This document shows, one piece after another, positions 42,975-51,826 of a DNA stretch of 64,000 bases. The notes below the pieces were generated by a model. It did no database searches and was not told the origin of the DNA. It saw nothing but the letters and a program-made list of their open reading frames with translations. The stretch is from JAGGYK01 sp034716155 (GTDB lineage: Bacteria > Desulfobacterota > Desulfomonilia > UBA1062). Position 1 is the stretch's first letter; the number at the start of each line of letters is the position of its first letter. The position numbers and the translations under genes were made by a program. The DNA lies in assembly GCA_034716155.1 (NCBI GenBank), contig JAYEFR010000079.1:1-64000 (forward strand). The letters run 5' to 3'.

Positions 42975-44064
42975 TTATAAATTAATAGCCAGCCAAGGGC
43001 TTGCAAGAAGAGGTAAGATCAAAACACCTAAAGGTGTAATCGAAACCCCTGTATTCATGCCTGTAGGTACACAGGCTACAGTAAAGGCAATGACCCCTGG
43101 CTTTCTAAAGGATATCGGGGCTCAGATTATACTCTCTAATACATACCATCTACACATGAGGCCGGGAGAAAGAGTTATCTCCTGTGCAGGTGGGTTGCAT
43201 AAATTTATGGGATGGGAAGGCCCTATTCTTACAGATAGCGGTGGATTCCAGTCTTTCAGCCTTGGAAAGTTAGTAAAGATCTCAGATGAAGGGATATATT
43301 TTGCATCCCATATAGATGGATCAAGACATATGCTTTCTCCGGAAAAGGCTATAGAGATACAACACCTGCTAGACCCTGATATTATGATGTGTCTGGACGA
43401 GTGTGTATCATTCCCAAGTACAAAAGCCCACATAAAAGATGCTGTAAGACGTACCTCTATGTGGGCTAGACGTTGTCTTGCTGCGAGGAAGGAAGACAAG
43501 CCCTTATTTGGCATAGTCCAAGGCGGGGTATATCCTGACTTAAGGGCAGAAAGCGCTCGGGAAATCTCCGGGCTGCCCTTTGAAGGCATCGCTACCGGAG
43601 GTTTATCCGTAGGCGAAGACAGATCGCTTATGTTAGAAACATTAGATGCTACGCTACCTTATATTCCGCATGAAAAGCCAAGATACCTCATGGGAGTAGG
43701 CACCCCGTTAGATATCGTAGAGGCTGTAGCAAGGGGAATAGATATGTTTGACTGTGTACTGCCTACAAGAAATGCCAGAAATGGGATGTTGTTTACCAAA
43801 AACGGCAAGATATCTCTAAAACAGGCCAGATACAAAGAAGACAACTCCCCCCCGGATTACAAATGCAATTGTTATACATGTAAAAATTTCACGCTGGCCT
43901 ACCTGCGGCACCTGTTTGTGTCACATGAAATCCTTGGATCTATCTTGAATACTATCCATAATCTTTATTTCTACCTTGAATTAATGTCAAATATACGGCA
44001 TTCCATAGAAGAAAACTATTTTGACGATGTAAAAAAGTATATTAGGGAGGTGTATAATGATTAA
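42949..44064 (+). CDS. tgt: Queuine tRNA-ribosyltransferase
   Basis: A 371-residue TIM-barrel enzyme that exchanges G34 for preQ1. The nucleophile/base aspartates are in LTDSGGFQ and DCVLPTRNARNG, and the zinc site CNCYTCK plus a downstream histidine are in place. Overlaps queA by 26 bp and yajC by eight. Together with queA this gives the late queuosine steps; tRNA-Asp, a substrate tRNA, is encoded nearby. Confidence 0.96.
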   Translation: MATPCSSFSYKLIASQGLARRGKIKTPKGVIETPVFMPVGTQATVKAMTPGFLKDIGAQIILSNTYHLHMRPGERVISCAGGLHKFMGWEGPILTDSGGFQSFSLGKLVKISDEGIYFASHIDGSRHMLSPEKAIEIQHLLDPDIMMCLDECVSFPSTKAHIKDAVRRTSMWARRCLAARKEDKPLFGIVQGGVYPDLRAESAREISGLPFEGIATGGLSVGEDRSLMLETLDATLPYIPHEKPRYLMGVGTPLDIVEAVARGIDMFDCVLPTRNARNGMLFTKNGKISLKQARYKEDNSPPDYKCNCYTCKNFTLAYLRHLFVSHEILGSILNTIHNLYFYLELMSNIRHSIEENYFDDVKKYIREVYND

Positions 44065-44374
44065 TATCGCTTATGCAGCAGGCAGTGGTGGGGATCCTGG
44101 TAGCTTTATGATGACCTTGATGCCTCTTGTCCTTATCTTTGTTGTGTTTTACTTTCTCCTGATCATGCCTCAACAAAAGAAGGCAAAGAGCCACAAGCAG
44201 ATGCTCTCTGTATTAAAGAAAGGGGACGATGTGGTAACAAGTGGCGGAATTCATGCCAAGATCGTGGGAATTGCAGATCAGGTGCTTACATTAGATGTCG
44301 GGGATAAGGTGAAGATAAAGGTCTCCAGGGACGCTGTATCCTATAAAAAAGCAAAGGAAGGGGCAAATCAATAG
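44057..44374 (+). CDS. yajC: Preprotein translocase accessory subunit YajC
   Basis: A 105-residue single-pass protein: one membrane helix (LMPLVLIFVVFYFLLIMPQQ), then KKAKSHKQML and the small beta domain KKGDDVVTSGGIHAKIVGI. Interacts with SecDF. Standard position before secD. Confidence 0.95.
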   Translation: MINIAYAAGSGGDPGSFMMTLMPLVLIFVVFYFLLIMPQQKKAKSHKQMLSVLKKGDDVVTSGGIHAKIVGIADQVLTLDVGDKVKIKVSRDAVSYKKAKEGANQ

Positions 44375-44408
44375 CTAGATCTTCAATCTGCTACTAGAGG
44401 AGGTAGGT

Positions 44409-45977
44409 ATGGATAATTTTAAGATAAAGGGTTTCATTATCTTGGCACTAATGGTTGTTGTAGTTATATTTGCGCTGCCTAGTCTTGTTAAGGAATTGCC
44501 GGACCAGTGGATAGGCCCTAAGAGCAAAGTTCGTCTAGGTCTGGATCTTCAAGGGGGCATGCATCTCATCTTAAAAGTTGAAGCGAATAAGGCAGTGGAG
44601 AGCAGGCTAAATAGTATAACCTCTGATATGAAGACCCAAATGAGACATAAAAGAATACATTATGCATCTGTAAACACTACGCTGCCTGACTGTATAGATG
44701 TAGCCTTAAGAAGGCCAGAGGATAGAGAACAACTTATCGAGCTGCTAGAGGGTGATTATCCCTTCTTAAAGGAACTAAAGACAAGCACCCAGAATGGGAC
44801 ATTGCATATTATCCTAAAGATGGACCCTACTGAGGTGGTTCGAATAAAGGAAGCAGCAGCCTCTCAAGCCCTTGAGACGATCAGAAACCGCATAGACCAG
44901 TTTGGAGTAACCGAGCCCGTTATTATACCCCAGGGTAAAGATAGGATACTGGTCCAGCTCCCTGGCATAACAGACCCCCAGAGGGCTATAAGCCTCATAG
45001 GAAAGACCGCAATCCTTGAGTTTAAGCTCGTTGATGAAGAACATTCACTTGGGGAAGCATTAAAGGGAGATATCCCGCCTGGCAGTTATATTGCGTACCA
45101 AAAATCCGGTTACAAACCAATCTTGCTGAAAAAGCAGACGCTGATGACCGGTGATCTTTTGGAAGACGCACGTGTACGTATAGCATCTACCTACAACGAG
45201 CCTTACGTGGCCATTTCATTCAATAGGGAAGGTGGGCGCATATTTGCACGGATTACTAGCGAAAACGTGGGCAAAAGGCTGGCCATCTTGTTGGATGGTA
45301 AGGTGTATTCCGCACCTGTGATAAAAGAGCCTATTTCAGGGGGCAAGGCCATAATAGAAGGCAGGTTCAATCTGGATGAGGCAAGCGATCTTGCAATCGT
45401 ACTCAGGGCAGGGGCGCTGCCTGCCCCTGTGAATATATTAGAGAATCGTACAGTTGGCCCATCATTAGGCCATGACTCAATACACAAGGGAATAGTTTCT
45501 GTAATCGTAGGTGGGATTTTGGTGATACTATTTATGTTCATATACTATAAATGGTCAGGTCTCTTAGCGAATCTTGCCCTGGTATGTAATTTTTTCCTTA
45601 TAGTTGGGGCTTTGGCCATGTTTCATGCTGTGCTTACCCTGCCGGGTATTGCAGGTATAGTGCTTACCATCGGTATGGCAGTGGATGCAAATGTGATTGT
45701 ATATGAACGGATAAGAGAGGAGATACGGTTTGGCAAGACTCCCAAGGCAGCTATAGAATCAGGATATTCGAACGCACTGTCTACAATACTTGATGCAAAC
45801 ATTACGACCTTGGTAGCCTCCCTTGTCTTGTTCCAGTTTGGTACAGGTCCCATACGGGGTTTTGCCGTAACACTGTCTATTGGTATTATAGCATCTCTGT
45901 TTACTGTGCTTGTGCTGTGCAAGTGGATATTTGAATGGTTTGTTACATATAAAAAGATTGAGTATGTCAGTATCTAG
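44409..45977 (+). CDS. secD: Protein translocase subunit SecD
   Basis: A 522-residue SecD: N-terminal membrane helix, LGLDLQGGMHLILKV (D1-type motif), the periplasmic P1 domain, then the five-helix SecD/SecF region with GMAVDANVIVYERIREE (D4). Uses the proton gradient to pull proteins from the translocon. GGAGGTAGG precedes the start; secF follows 9 bases later. Confidence 0.96.
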   Translation: MDNFKIKGFIILALMVVVVIFALPSLVKELPDQWIGPKSKVRLGLDLQGGMHLILKVEANKAVESRLNSITSDMKTQMRHKRIHYASVNTTLPDCIDVALRRPEDREQLIELLEGDYPFLKELKTSTQNGTLHIILKMDPTEVVRIKEAAASQALETIRNRIDQFGVTEPVIIPQGKDRILVQLPGITDPQRAISLIGKTAILEFKLVDEEHSLGEALKGDIPPGSYIAYQKSGYKPILLKKQTLMTGDLLEDARVRIASTYNEPYVAISFNREGGRIFARITSENVGKRLAILLDGKVYSAPVIKEPISGGKAIIEGRFNLDEASDLAIVLRAGALPAPVNILENRTVGPSLGHDSIHKGIVSVIVGGILVILFMFIYYKWSGLLANLALVCNFFLIVGALAMFHAVLTLPGIAGIVLTIGMAVDANVIVYERIREEIRFGKTPKAAIESGYSNALSTILDANITTLVASLVLFQFGTGPIRGFAVTLSIGIIASLFTVLVLCKWIFEWFVTYKKIEYVSI

Positions 45978-45986
45978 GAGGTAGAG

Positions 45987-46901
45987 ATGGAGCTGGTAAA
46001 ATCAGGTACACATATTAATTTTATGAGTGCAAGAAAGATTGCTTATGCCCTTTCAGGGTTATTTATTATTCTAAGTATAATATCCCTATTCCTTTATAAA
46101 GGCCTCAATTATGGCATTGACTTTGCTGGCGGTACGTTGATTCAGGTAAGGTTCCCCAATGCAATTCGTGCGCAAGATATAAGAAATGCACTAAAGCCAA
46201 TCGGTCTGGAAGGGGCACTTATTCAGGGTGTAGGTACCCTTAAAAACAATGAATTTCTTATAAGGACATCCATGAGCGATGAATCAACAAAGGGCTTCTC
46301 CGCCAAGTTAGAAAACACCTTACATACTGCCTTTGGAGAGACCAATGTGGATGTCCGTAGGATTGAGATGGTAGGCTCGACGGTAAGCAAAGACCTGAAG
46401 CAGAAGGGAATCCTGTCCCTGTTTTATGCCGGCATAGGGATCTTGATTTATGTATGGTGGCGATTTGAATTGAGATTTTCCCTGGGTGCTATTGTTGCCC
46501 TGATCCATGATGTGATTATCACCGTAGGGATATTTTCCATTACAGGCAAAGAAGTAAGTCTGCCTATAATCGCGGCCCTGCTTACCATTGTGGGTTATTC
46601 CTTAAACGACACCATAGTGGTCTTTGATCGGATACGGGAAAACATGAAAAAACAGGGGAAAAATGTTGGGATCATAGAGTTATTAAACAGCAGTATAAAC
46701 CAGACATTGAGCCGTACGCTCCTTACATCACTTACTACATTTTTAGTGGTATTTTGCCTGTTTATCTTTGGGGGTAGTGTAATACACAACTTTGCATTTG
46801 CCATGTTGATTGGTGTGCTTGTTGGTACATATTCTTCAATATTTGTGGCAAGCCCTGTGGTCTTACTGCTGGCCGGTAATAAAGATAAGAAGCGCGGTTA
46901 G
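45987..46901 (+). CDS. secF: Protein translocase subunit SecF
   Basis: A 304-residue SecF: first membrane helix, NYGIDFAGGTLIQVRF, then the membrane bundle with GYSLNDTIVVFDRIREN and QTLSRTLLTSLTTFLVV. Partner of SecD. Its stop is followed directly by a dispersed repeat (copy C). Confidence 0.96.
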   Translation: MELVKSGTHINFMSARKIAYALSGLFIILSIISLFLYKGLNYGIDFAGGTLIQVRFPNAIRAQDIRNALKPIGLEGALIQGVGTLKNNEFLIRTSMSDESTKGFSAKLENTLHTAFGETNVDVRRIEMVGSTVSKDLKQKGILSLFYAGIGILIYVWWRFELRFSLGAIVALIHDVIITVGIFSITGKEVSLPIIAALLTIVGYSLNDTIVVFDRIRENMKKQGKNVGIIELLNSSINQTLSRTLLTSLTTFLVVFCLFIFGGSVIHNFAFAMLIGVLVGTYSSIFVASPVVLLLAGNKDKKRG

Positions 46902-46904
46902 ATT

Positions 46905-47116
46905 TGTATGAAAATAGTTGTCAGTTGTCCGTAGTCAGTTGTCAGTGGTATACTGGAGGGTGATCATCCTATTGGGAGATTTTACAACGGACAACGGGCC
47001 ACGGACTACTGACAAATATAAGTACAGAACTAAAAGACCACTCCGGGCTAAATATATTTTCATCCTTGATTGTGCCTGCCAGGCCGTAAGGACTATTGAT
47101 CAAAGGCCGTTTATAT
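46905..47116 (+). repeat. Dispersed modular repeat, copy C
   Basis: Starts GTATGAAAATAGTTGTCAG, contains GTCAGTGGTATACTGGAGGG, ATCCTATTGGGAGATTTTAC, ACGGACAACGG and GTACAGAACTAAAAG, and ends ATATTTTCATCCTTGATTGTG with AGGCCGT and TTTATAT. Nearly colinear with copy B at 28.8 kb. It separates the convergent secF and tonB genes. Confidence 0.8.
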
Positions 47117-47775
47117 TAATCCTCTAATTTAAAGGTGAATGTGACCTCTTTTTGTGACGCGACGGCCACACCACTTTTTTTTGCTGGGATAAATTTGGCC
47201 TTGTCAAGAGCGCGCATGGCAGCACGATCAAGACGAAGATTCCCGCTTGAGCTTATAACCCCTATCCTTCCATGGGTACCGTCTTTCAAGACTTCAACAG
47301 AAAGCATAACTGAACCCTGTTCACCATGCCTCCTCGAATAAACAGGATATCTAGGCATTGGCAGATCGGCAATTACAGCAGGAGTATTTACACCCTTTTC
47401 CTCAAGTGCACCATCAGTGCTTTCATGCTTATATGCCTGGTCTACCTTGCAAACCCTGGTTTCTGACCTGTGATCCTCATGTTTTACTACCTGAGCTTCA
47501 TTAAGCGGTATATCCTTTTTTTCTTGGACCTTCCTCTGTACTTGCCTGTCTTTCGTTTCTCTTTGTTTCTCCAGATTAGATACATTCACACTCTTTTCCG
47601 ACTGGCCCTTAGAACAGACCTGAGCCTCTACCGGATGGAGAATACTAAGCCTTACAACAGATACACCTTTTTTGTATATCACCTTAGCATCATGATATGA
47701 AGGGGATACCAAAAACAGCCCTATATGAATGATGAGTGCGATACAAAAGGGCAAGATAAAATCAGAAAACCTCAT
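47116..47775 (-). CDS. tonB: TonB family energy-transducing protein
   Basis: A 219-residue TonB. N-terminal membrane helix (FILPFCIALIIHIGLFLVS), a charged, K/E-rich periplasmic linker in place of the usual proline-rich one, and the C-terminal TonB domain (from about residue 135) with PRYPVYSRRHGEQGSVMLSV, DRAAMRALDKAKFIPAKK and VTFTFKLED. Last gene of exbB-exbD-tonB. The cobalamin riboswitch ahead of exbB implies a role in corrinoid uptake; no receptor is encoded here. Confidence 0.92.
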   Translation of the reverse strand: MRFSDFILPFCIALIIHIGLFLVSPSYHDAKVIYKKGVSVVRLSILHPVEAQVCSKGQSEKSVNVSNLEKQRETKDRQVQRKVQEKKDIPLNEAQVVKHEDHRSETRVCKVDQAYKHESTDGALEEKGVNTPAVIADLPMPRYPVYSRRHGEQGSVMLSVEVLKDGTHGRIGVISSSGNLRLDRAAMRALDKAKFIPAKKSGVAVASQKEVTFTFKLED

Positions 47776-48182
47776 TTAGTAGCGTCCCTGCATTCGAATG
47801 AGATATCCTTGATCCCTGATCTTCTAAGCAGGTCAAGGACAGAGATGGCAACCCCGAGATCAGCATGAATATCACCGCTGATAGCTACCTGGATATCGTC
47901 CTTTCTACCCATACATTCACTAATCCCGTCAAGGAGTGAATTCAATGTGACTTGTTCTTTATCCAGATAGATCTCATTGTCCTTTGTTATGGTAATGCTT
48001 ATATGCTCTATCTTATCTATCCGGGCGGCAGACGCCTCAGGAAGCTCTACCTTAAACCCTTTGTAAACCGTCATAGACAACATGGCATAGATAAAGAATA
48101 CAAGGAGGAGGAATGCAATATCAATGAGCGGCACCATTTCTATCCGGGCTTTCCTGTTCTCATATCCGCTAGTTAATTGCAT
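47772..48182 (-). CDS. exbD: Biopolymer transport protein ExbD/TolR
   Basis: A 136-residue single-pass protein of the ExbD/TolR family: ENRKARIEMVPLIDIAFLLLVFF holds the conserved proton-pathway aspartate in the membrane helix; the rest is the periplasmic domain, with GDIHADLGVAISVLDLLR. Overlaps tonB by four bases and exbB by ten. ExbD is preferred over TolR because of tonB and the riboswitch. Confidence 0.92.
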   Translation of the reverse strand: MQLTSGYENRKARIEMVPLIDIAFLLLVFFIYAMLSMTVYKGFKVELPEASAARIDKIEHISITITKDNEIYLDKEQVTLNSLLDGISECMGRKDDIQVAISGDIHADLGVAISVLDLLRRSGIKDISFECRDATK

Positions 48183-48787
48183 CTTTTCATCCCCTTTTTA
48201 TATGCCACCTCAAAACGGGCTGTGATCTTTTCAAGATGTTTGGCGGCCTTATCTACCTTTGTTATCAGGTAATTAAAGGGAATCAATGTTATGAGGGCCA
48301 CGCTAAGTCCTGCAGCTGTAGTAATCAATGCCTGGGCAACACCACCGACTACAGCCCTTGGCTCTTCTATGCCTGCCAGACCCAGCAGATTAAAAGATTC
48401 GATTATCCCTATCACAGTGCCCAGTATACCTAATAGAGGGGCCATGGTAATAATAGTATCCAGTACACCCATGCCTCTTTTCATCTCTTCGATTTCATCC
48501 TGAGCTGCAATCTGCATATTCTCTAATGGCCCATCATCTTTATGAACAAGGGCTGAAGTAAGAACCCTGACAACAACGTCAGATATACCACTCCCAATAG
48601 AGGTGGCACCTTCAAAATTGCCCTCTTCTGTGTGGCGTAAGATCTCTTCAACAAGCATACTTGTTCTTCTTTTATCTTGCCTCCACCAGAAGATAGCCCT
48701 CTCGATAATTACGGTAACCGATACCAGCGAACACACAAGAAGCGGCCACATTATAGGCCCACCTTTTACAAACAGATCATATACCAT
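48173..48787 (-). CDS. exbB: MotA/TolQ/ExbB proton channel protein
   Basis: A 204-residue ExbB with three membrane helices: GGPIMWPLLVCSLVSVTVII, the long APLLGILGTVIGIIESF segment, and GVAQALITTAAGLSVALITLIP with the conserved threonines. A very strong ribosome site (AGGGAGGTGA) precedes the ATG. First gene of the TonB operon, 109 bp after the riboswitch terminator. Confidence 0.93.
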   Translation of the reverse strand: MVYDLFVKGGPIMWPLLVCSLVSVTVIIERAIFWWRQDKRRTSMLVEEILRHTEEGNFEGATSIGSGISDVVVRVLTSALVHKDDGPLENMQIAAQDEIEEMKRGMGVLDTIITMAPLLGILGTVIGIIESFNLLGLAGIEEPRAVVGGVAQALITTAAGLSVALITLIPFNYLITKVDKAAKHLEKITARFEVAYKKGMKRCN

Positions 48788-48895
48788 TGAATCACCTCCC
48801 TATATAACCCTACAGAGTGACCTTTATGCCAGAAAGAGCAAAGACACCTGGCATAACCTCATGTATTTTCATAAGCCCTTTCTCGCCTTGCCAAA

Positions 48896-48934
48896 CAAAA
48901 AAATCCCCGGATCTAAATTAATAGATCCGGGGAT
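48896..48934 (-). terminator. Intrinsic terminator, part of the cobalamin riboswitch expression platform
   Basis: Read on the minus strand, ATCCCCGGATCTA pairs perfectly with TAGATCCGGGGAT around a six-base loop and is followed by seven T. It lies between the riboswitch aptamer and exbB. The 5' arm CCGGATC is complementary over 7 bp to GATCCGG inside the aptamer (49017-49023), so an alternative antiterminator helix is possible. Confidence 0.9.
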
Positions 48935-48989
48935 GCCGTTTTTCATCCTCTATTAGCACTGACCCTGGTCCGCGGAGTCAGAAATTCAA

Positions 48990-49156
48990 TATCTTTATGG
49001 GCAGGTCTTCCGGCTTCCGGATCATCCTACTCACCGCGCCTTCCCACCTTTTCGGGCAGTGGCATTTAAGCGGCCTTCGTCCCCGGTTACAGCGGCGGGC
49101 CCGCGACGGACTTGCACCGTCTTCCCCTACGCCCTCACGGACTACCCATAACCAAA
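48990..49156 (-). ncRNA. Cobalamin (B12) riboswitch
   Basis: On the minus strand the hallmark elements appear in order: GGGAAGACGGTGCAAGTCC, CCCGCCGCTGTAACCGGGGA, the B12 box with GCCACTG, GGGAAGG, GAGTAGGATGATCC and AGCCGGAAGACCTGCC. Spacing fits the class-I cobalamin aptamer. A terminator hairpin follows, so binding of adenosylcobalamin probably stops transcription before exbB-exbD-tonB. Boundaries are approximate. Confidence 0.93.
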
Positions 49157-49162
49157 TCCCAA

Positions 49163-49190
49163 GGTATAACAAAGAGATATCAGGCGTCAA
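49163..49190 (-). promoter_or_regulatory. Promoter of the riboswitch-exbBD-tonB transcript
   Basis: TTGACG (49190-49185) and TATACC (49168-49163) on the minus strand are 16 bp apart, placing the start just ahead of the aptamer. Both hexamers are near-consensus. Confidence 0.6.
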
Positions 49191-49352
49191 CAATAAATCA
49201 CCACAATTGTTTCCACAAAAATACAACCACAAAAAATTTTAATCCCAAGAGATGAAAAAATTTTGCATATTTATAGTGGACAAAGTCAATCTGGTTATTA
49301 TAATATATACAAGGTAGCATATACCTAATTTAATAAATAAGGAGGTACTATA
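49191..49352. other. Intergenic region between the riboswitch promoter and the TPR gene
   Basis: AT-rich and non-coding. A plus-strand TATAAT at about 49298-49303 could serve the secreted TPR gene, but the -35 (TTGACT/GTCAAT region) is not convincing. AAGGAGG lies before the ATG at 49353. Confidence 0.45.
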
Positions 49353-50084
49353 ATGAAAAGATTGTTTGCGGGGGTTTTATTTTGTGCGGTAATATTTGTT
49401 TTTCCTTTGAGCCTATTGGCCCAGGATTATCTGACACAGGCAGATAACCTCTATGATCAGGGAGGGATAGAAAACATCCTGAAATCCATCCCACTTTATG
49501 TCAAGGCGGTTCAGGCAAGCCCAAATAGCTATGAAGCCAATTGGAAGTGTGCGAGGGCGTATAGAGAGTATGGCGATAAGGCCAAGACACAAAATATAGA
49601 GGGTTGGAAGGAGATCTGCAAAAAATATGGCAAAGAAGGCATAAATTACGGCGAAAAGGCCATAGAATTGGAGCCAAACAAGGTCGAAGGGAATTTCTGG
49701 TACGGATGTTCTGTAGGGGTTTACGCTGATGGGGTCAGCATCCTTACAGCTTTAAAGGAAGGATTGAAAGGAAAGACTCAAGAGGGCTTTGAGAAGGCAT
49801 ATGAAGCCGACAAGATGTATCAAGATGGCGGCCCCATGATTGCCCTTGGCCGTTTCTGGGCTGTACTCCCATGGCCCATGAAGAAGAATAAAAAGGCGCT
49901 TAAGTATCTTAGCGAAGCATTGAAATCTTTTCCGGATAACCCTGAAATTCAGGTTTATCTTGCCGAGGTTTTATTAGATACAGGGAAAAAGGATGAGGCA
50001 AAGCCCTTACTCGAGAAGGCGGCAAAGAGCGATGACAAGTATTACAGCAACCAGGCAAAGGATATGCTGGCCGAGATGAAATAA
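49353..50084 (+). CDS. Secreted TPR protein, TatT-like (TRAP transporter-associated)
   Basis: A 243-residue protein with a signal peptide (KRLFAGVLFCAVIFVFPLSLLA, cleavage after LLA-Q) and helical repeats containing SYEANWKCARAYREYGDKA, AIELEPNKVEGNFWYGC and YLAEVLLDTGKKDEAKPLL. Length and pattern match TRAP-T/TatT family periplasmic TPR proteins. No TRAP permease is adjacent, so the partner is unknown. Followed by a strong bidirectional terminator. Confidence 0.82.
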   Translation: MKRLFAGVLFCAVIFVFPLSLLAQDYLTQADNLYDQGGIENILKSIPLYVKAVQASPNSYEANWKCARAYREYGDKAKTQNIEGWKEICKKYGKEGINYGEKAIELEPNKVEGNFWYGCSVGVYADGVSILTALKEGLKGKTQEGFEKAYEADKMYQDGGPMIALGRFWAVLPWPMKKNKKALKYLSEALKSFPDNPEIQVYLAEVLLDTGKKDEAKPLLEKAAKSDDKYYSNQAKDMLAEMK

Positions 50085-50110
50085 TAGTCTAAAATTCAGA
50101 CATAAAAAAA

Positions 50111-50142
50111 AAGGCGCCCCATTTAATGGGGCGCCTTTTTTT
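50111..50142. terminator. Strong bidirectional intrinsic terminator
   Basis: GGCGCCCCAT and ATGGGGCGCC form a perfect stem around TTA, with a run of A before it and a run of T after it, so it can stop transcripts from both sides. It directly precedes the start region of the DMT transporter gene. Confidence 0.9.
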
Positions 50143-50155
50143 AAGGCTCATCTAT

Positions 50156-51034
50156 TTGAAATCCAGACCAGGAAAATACCGGTATATCAACGATGCAATG
50201 CTCCTCATGGTAACCCTTATCTGGGGGGCTACCTTTACCATGGTCAAGATTGCCCTTGAAGATATCGGCGTATTCGGATTCCTTGCCCTTAGATTTACCA
50301 TTGCATCCGTTGCTATAACATTATTTATCTTCCCAAAGTTGAAGGACCTCGATATAAGAACCCTGACCTCGGGTATCATCTTAGGGATACTCCTGTTTGC
50401 ATCTTACGCGCTCCAAACAATGGGGCTTTTTTACACATCAGTATCTAACGTAGGTTTTATCACGGGATTAAATGTGGTGTGGGTCCCTATTCTATCTATG
50501 CTTGTATTATACAAAAAACCTTCCGGCTGGGCCCTTTCAGGTGTTATCTTTGCATGTGCAGGGCTATTTCTATTAGTCACAAAAGGTACGCCAATGCAGC
50601 CAAACCTTGGGGATATGTGGACACTGGGCTGTTCCTTTGCTATAGCCTTTCATCTATTATTTACCGGTGCATATGCCCCCAAGATGGACCCGGACCTTTT
50701 AGCAGGAACCCAGATAATGACAGTAGCGCTATTAAGCTGGTTATCATGGCTGATATGGGAAGATACCCCCCTGGTAATATCAACATGCGTCTGGGGTACT
50801 GCAATATTTACAGCGCTTTTTGCAACAGTATTTGCATTTGTATGCCAGACACGAGTTCAACGCATAATATCTCCTACAAGGACAGCCATAATATTTACCA
50901 CAGAGCCTGTATTTTGTGCATTATTTGCCTACTGGTATATAGGAGAATCTATGGGGACCATCGCATTAATAGGGGCCGGACTTATTCTCATCGGGATGTT
51001 ATGTGCAGAGATCAAACCTAAGGAGTGGAGCTAG
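50156..51034 (+). CDS. DMT/EamA family transporter
   Basis: About 292 residues with ten predicted membrane helices in two EamA repeats, the first with LIWGATFTMVKIALEDIGVFG and the second with FTTEPVFCALFAYWYIGESMG. Transports an unknown small metabolite. The start is uncertain: the open frame extends through the terminator, and I prefer TTG at 50156 (ATG at 50198 is the alternative). No ribosome site is clear. Confidence 0.85.
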   Translation: MKSRPGKYRYINDAMLLMVTLIWGATFTMVKIALEDIGVFGFLALRFTIASVAITLFIFPKLKDLDIRTLTSGIILGILLFASYALQTMGLFYTSVSNVGFITGLNVVWVPILSMLVLYKKPSGWALSGVIFACAGLFLLVTKGTPMQPNLGDMWTLGCSFAIAFHLLFTGAYAPKMDPDLLAGTQIMTVALLSWLSWLIWEDTPLVISTCVWGTAIFTALFATVFAFVCQTRVQRIISPTRTAIIFTTEPVFCALFAYWYIGESMGTIALIGAGLILIGMLCAEIKPKEWS

Positions 51035-51097
51035 TAGTATACTTAAAAAACAAGTATACCCTTTGCCAAAATTGTCTTTAGATCATTACATATGAGA

Positions 51098-51460
51098 TTA
51101 GGCTTTCGTGACTATACGGCTTAGACTTATCATTGGGCCTTTATTCAGTTTCTTAATCATTTCTATCAAGGTTTGTATATCTTTGTTTTCCTGGTCTGTA
51201 AACTGGATGGCCATGCCCTCTTCAGGAATCACTCTTACTACCTTTCCCTGAATATCAATAATCTTCCCCAAATCCACTGCATCAAAGCTTATAGTGAAGA
51301 TGCAATCCTTATCCAGAGGGTGTTCTGTCTCTATAAACACCCCCCCCTTGCTCAGATTCTTTACCTTACATTTTATAATAGTATCGGATAGATCCTGATA
51401 ACGGGCTTCTATCTTTACTGGACTCCTTACATGCTTTCTTTTCTCTTTCACAAACTGCAC
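51098..51460 (-). CDS. PilZ domain protein (cyclic di-GMP receptor)
   Basis: A 120-residue single PilZ domain. Both c-di-GMP-binding motifs are present: RKHVR near residue 8 and NLSKGGVFIET near 37. It should link cyclic di-GMP, such as that made by the cyclase at 24 kb, to an output not visible here. Isolated gene. Confidence 0.9.
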   Translation of the reverse strand: MQFVKEKRKHVRSPVKIEARYQDLSDTIIKCKVKNLSKGGVFIETEHPLDKDCIFTISFDAVDLGKIIDIQGKVVRVIPEEGMAIQFTDQENKDIQTLIEMIKKLNKGPMISLSRIVTKA

Positions 51461-51826
51461 CTTTCGCTGTGATATACTTATATCTCTTCTCGGCTCTTCA
51501 TGGCTTTTTCTTTAGAGACTAAAGACTCTACATTGTGTATAAAACCACCAAGCTACCTAACACTTTGAAGGGATGATTCGATCTATCCGGAGATGACTAT
51601 TACCACTCATTAGTTTTATTGGTTCGATTAGTTGAATCCATAACCTGTCAGAAGACCACCTACTAATATTTTCCCTTTGACTTTTCTTAAGAAGTAGTTA
51701 TTGGGTTTCTATATAGTTGGTAGTTGCTTTGTTCCCTATTCTCAAGAAATATGTGAATTTGTGAGACTCTATCAGTTGGTAATCACCAATGGAGGGAAAA
51801 CATAACCAGCACAAAGGAGTAAGCCT
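51461..51826. other. Non-coding gap between the divergent PilZ and GAF genes
   Basis: About 365 bp without a credible gene. Word-like degenerate repeats (ATTAGTTTTATTGGTTCGATTAG) resemble parts of other repeat-filled gaps. I see no promoter I would defend. Confidence 0.5.

Noticed and set aside
48780..48845. A 20-codon minus-strand frame (MKIHEVMPGVFALSGIKVTL) between the riboswitch terminator and exbB
   Set aside because: It has only a weak AAGG before its ATG and no recognisable similarity. A leader peptide cannot be excluded, but there is no positive evidence.
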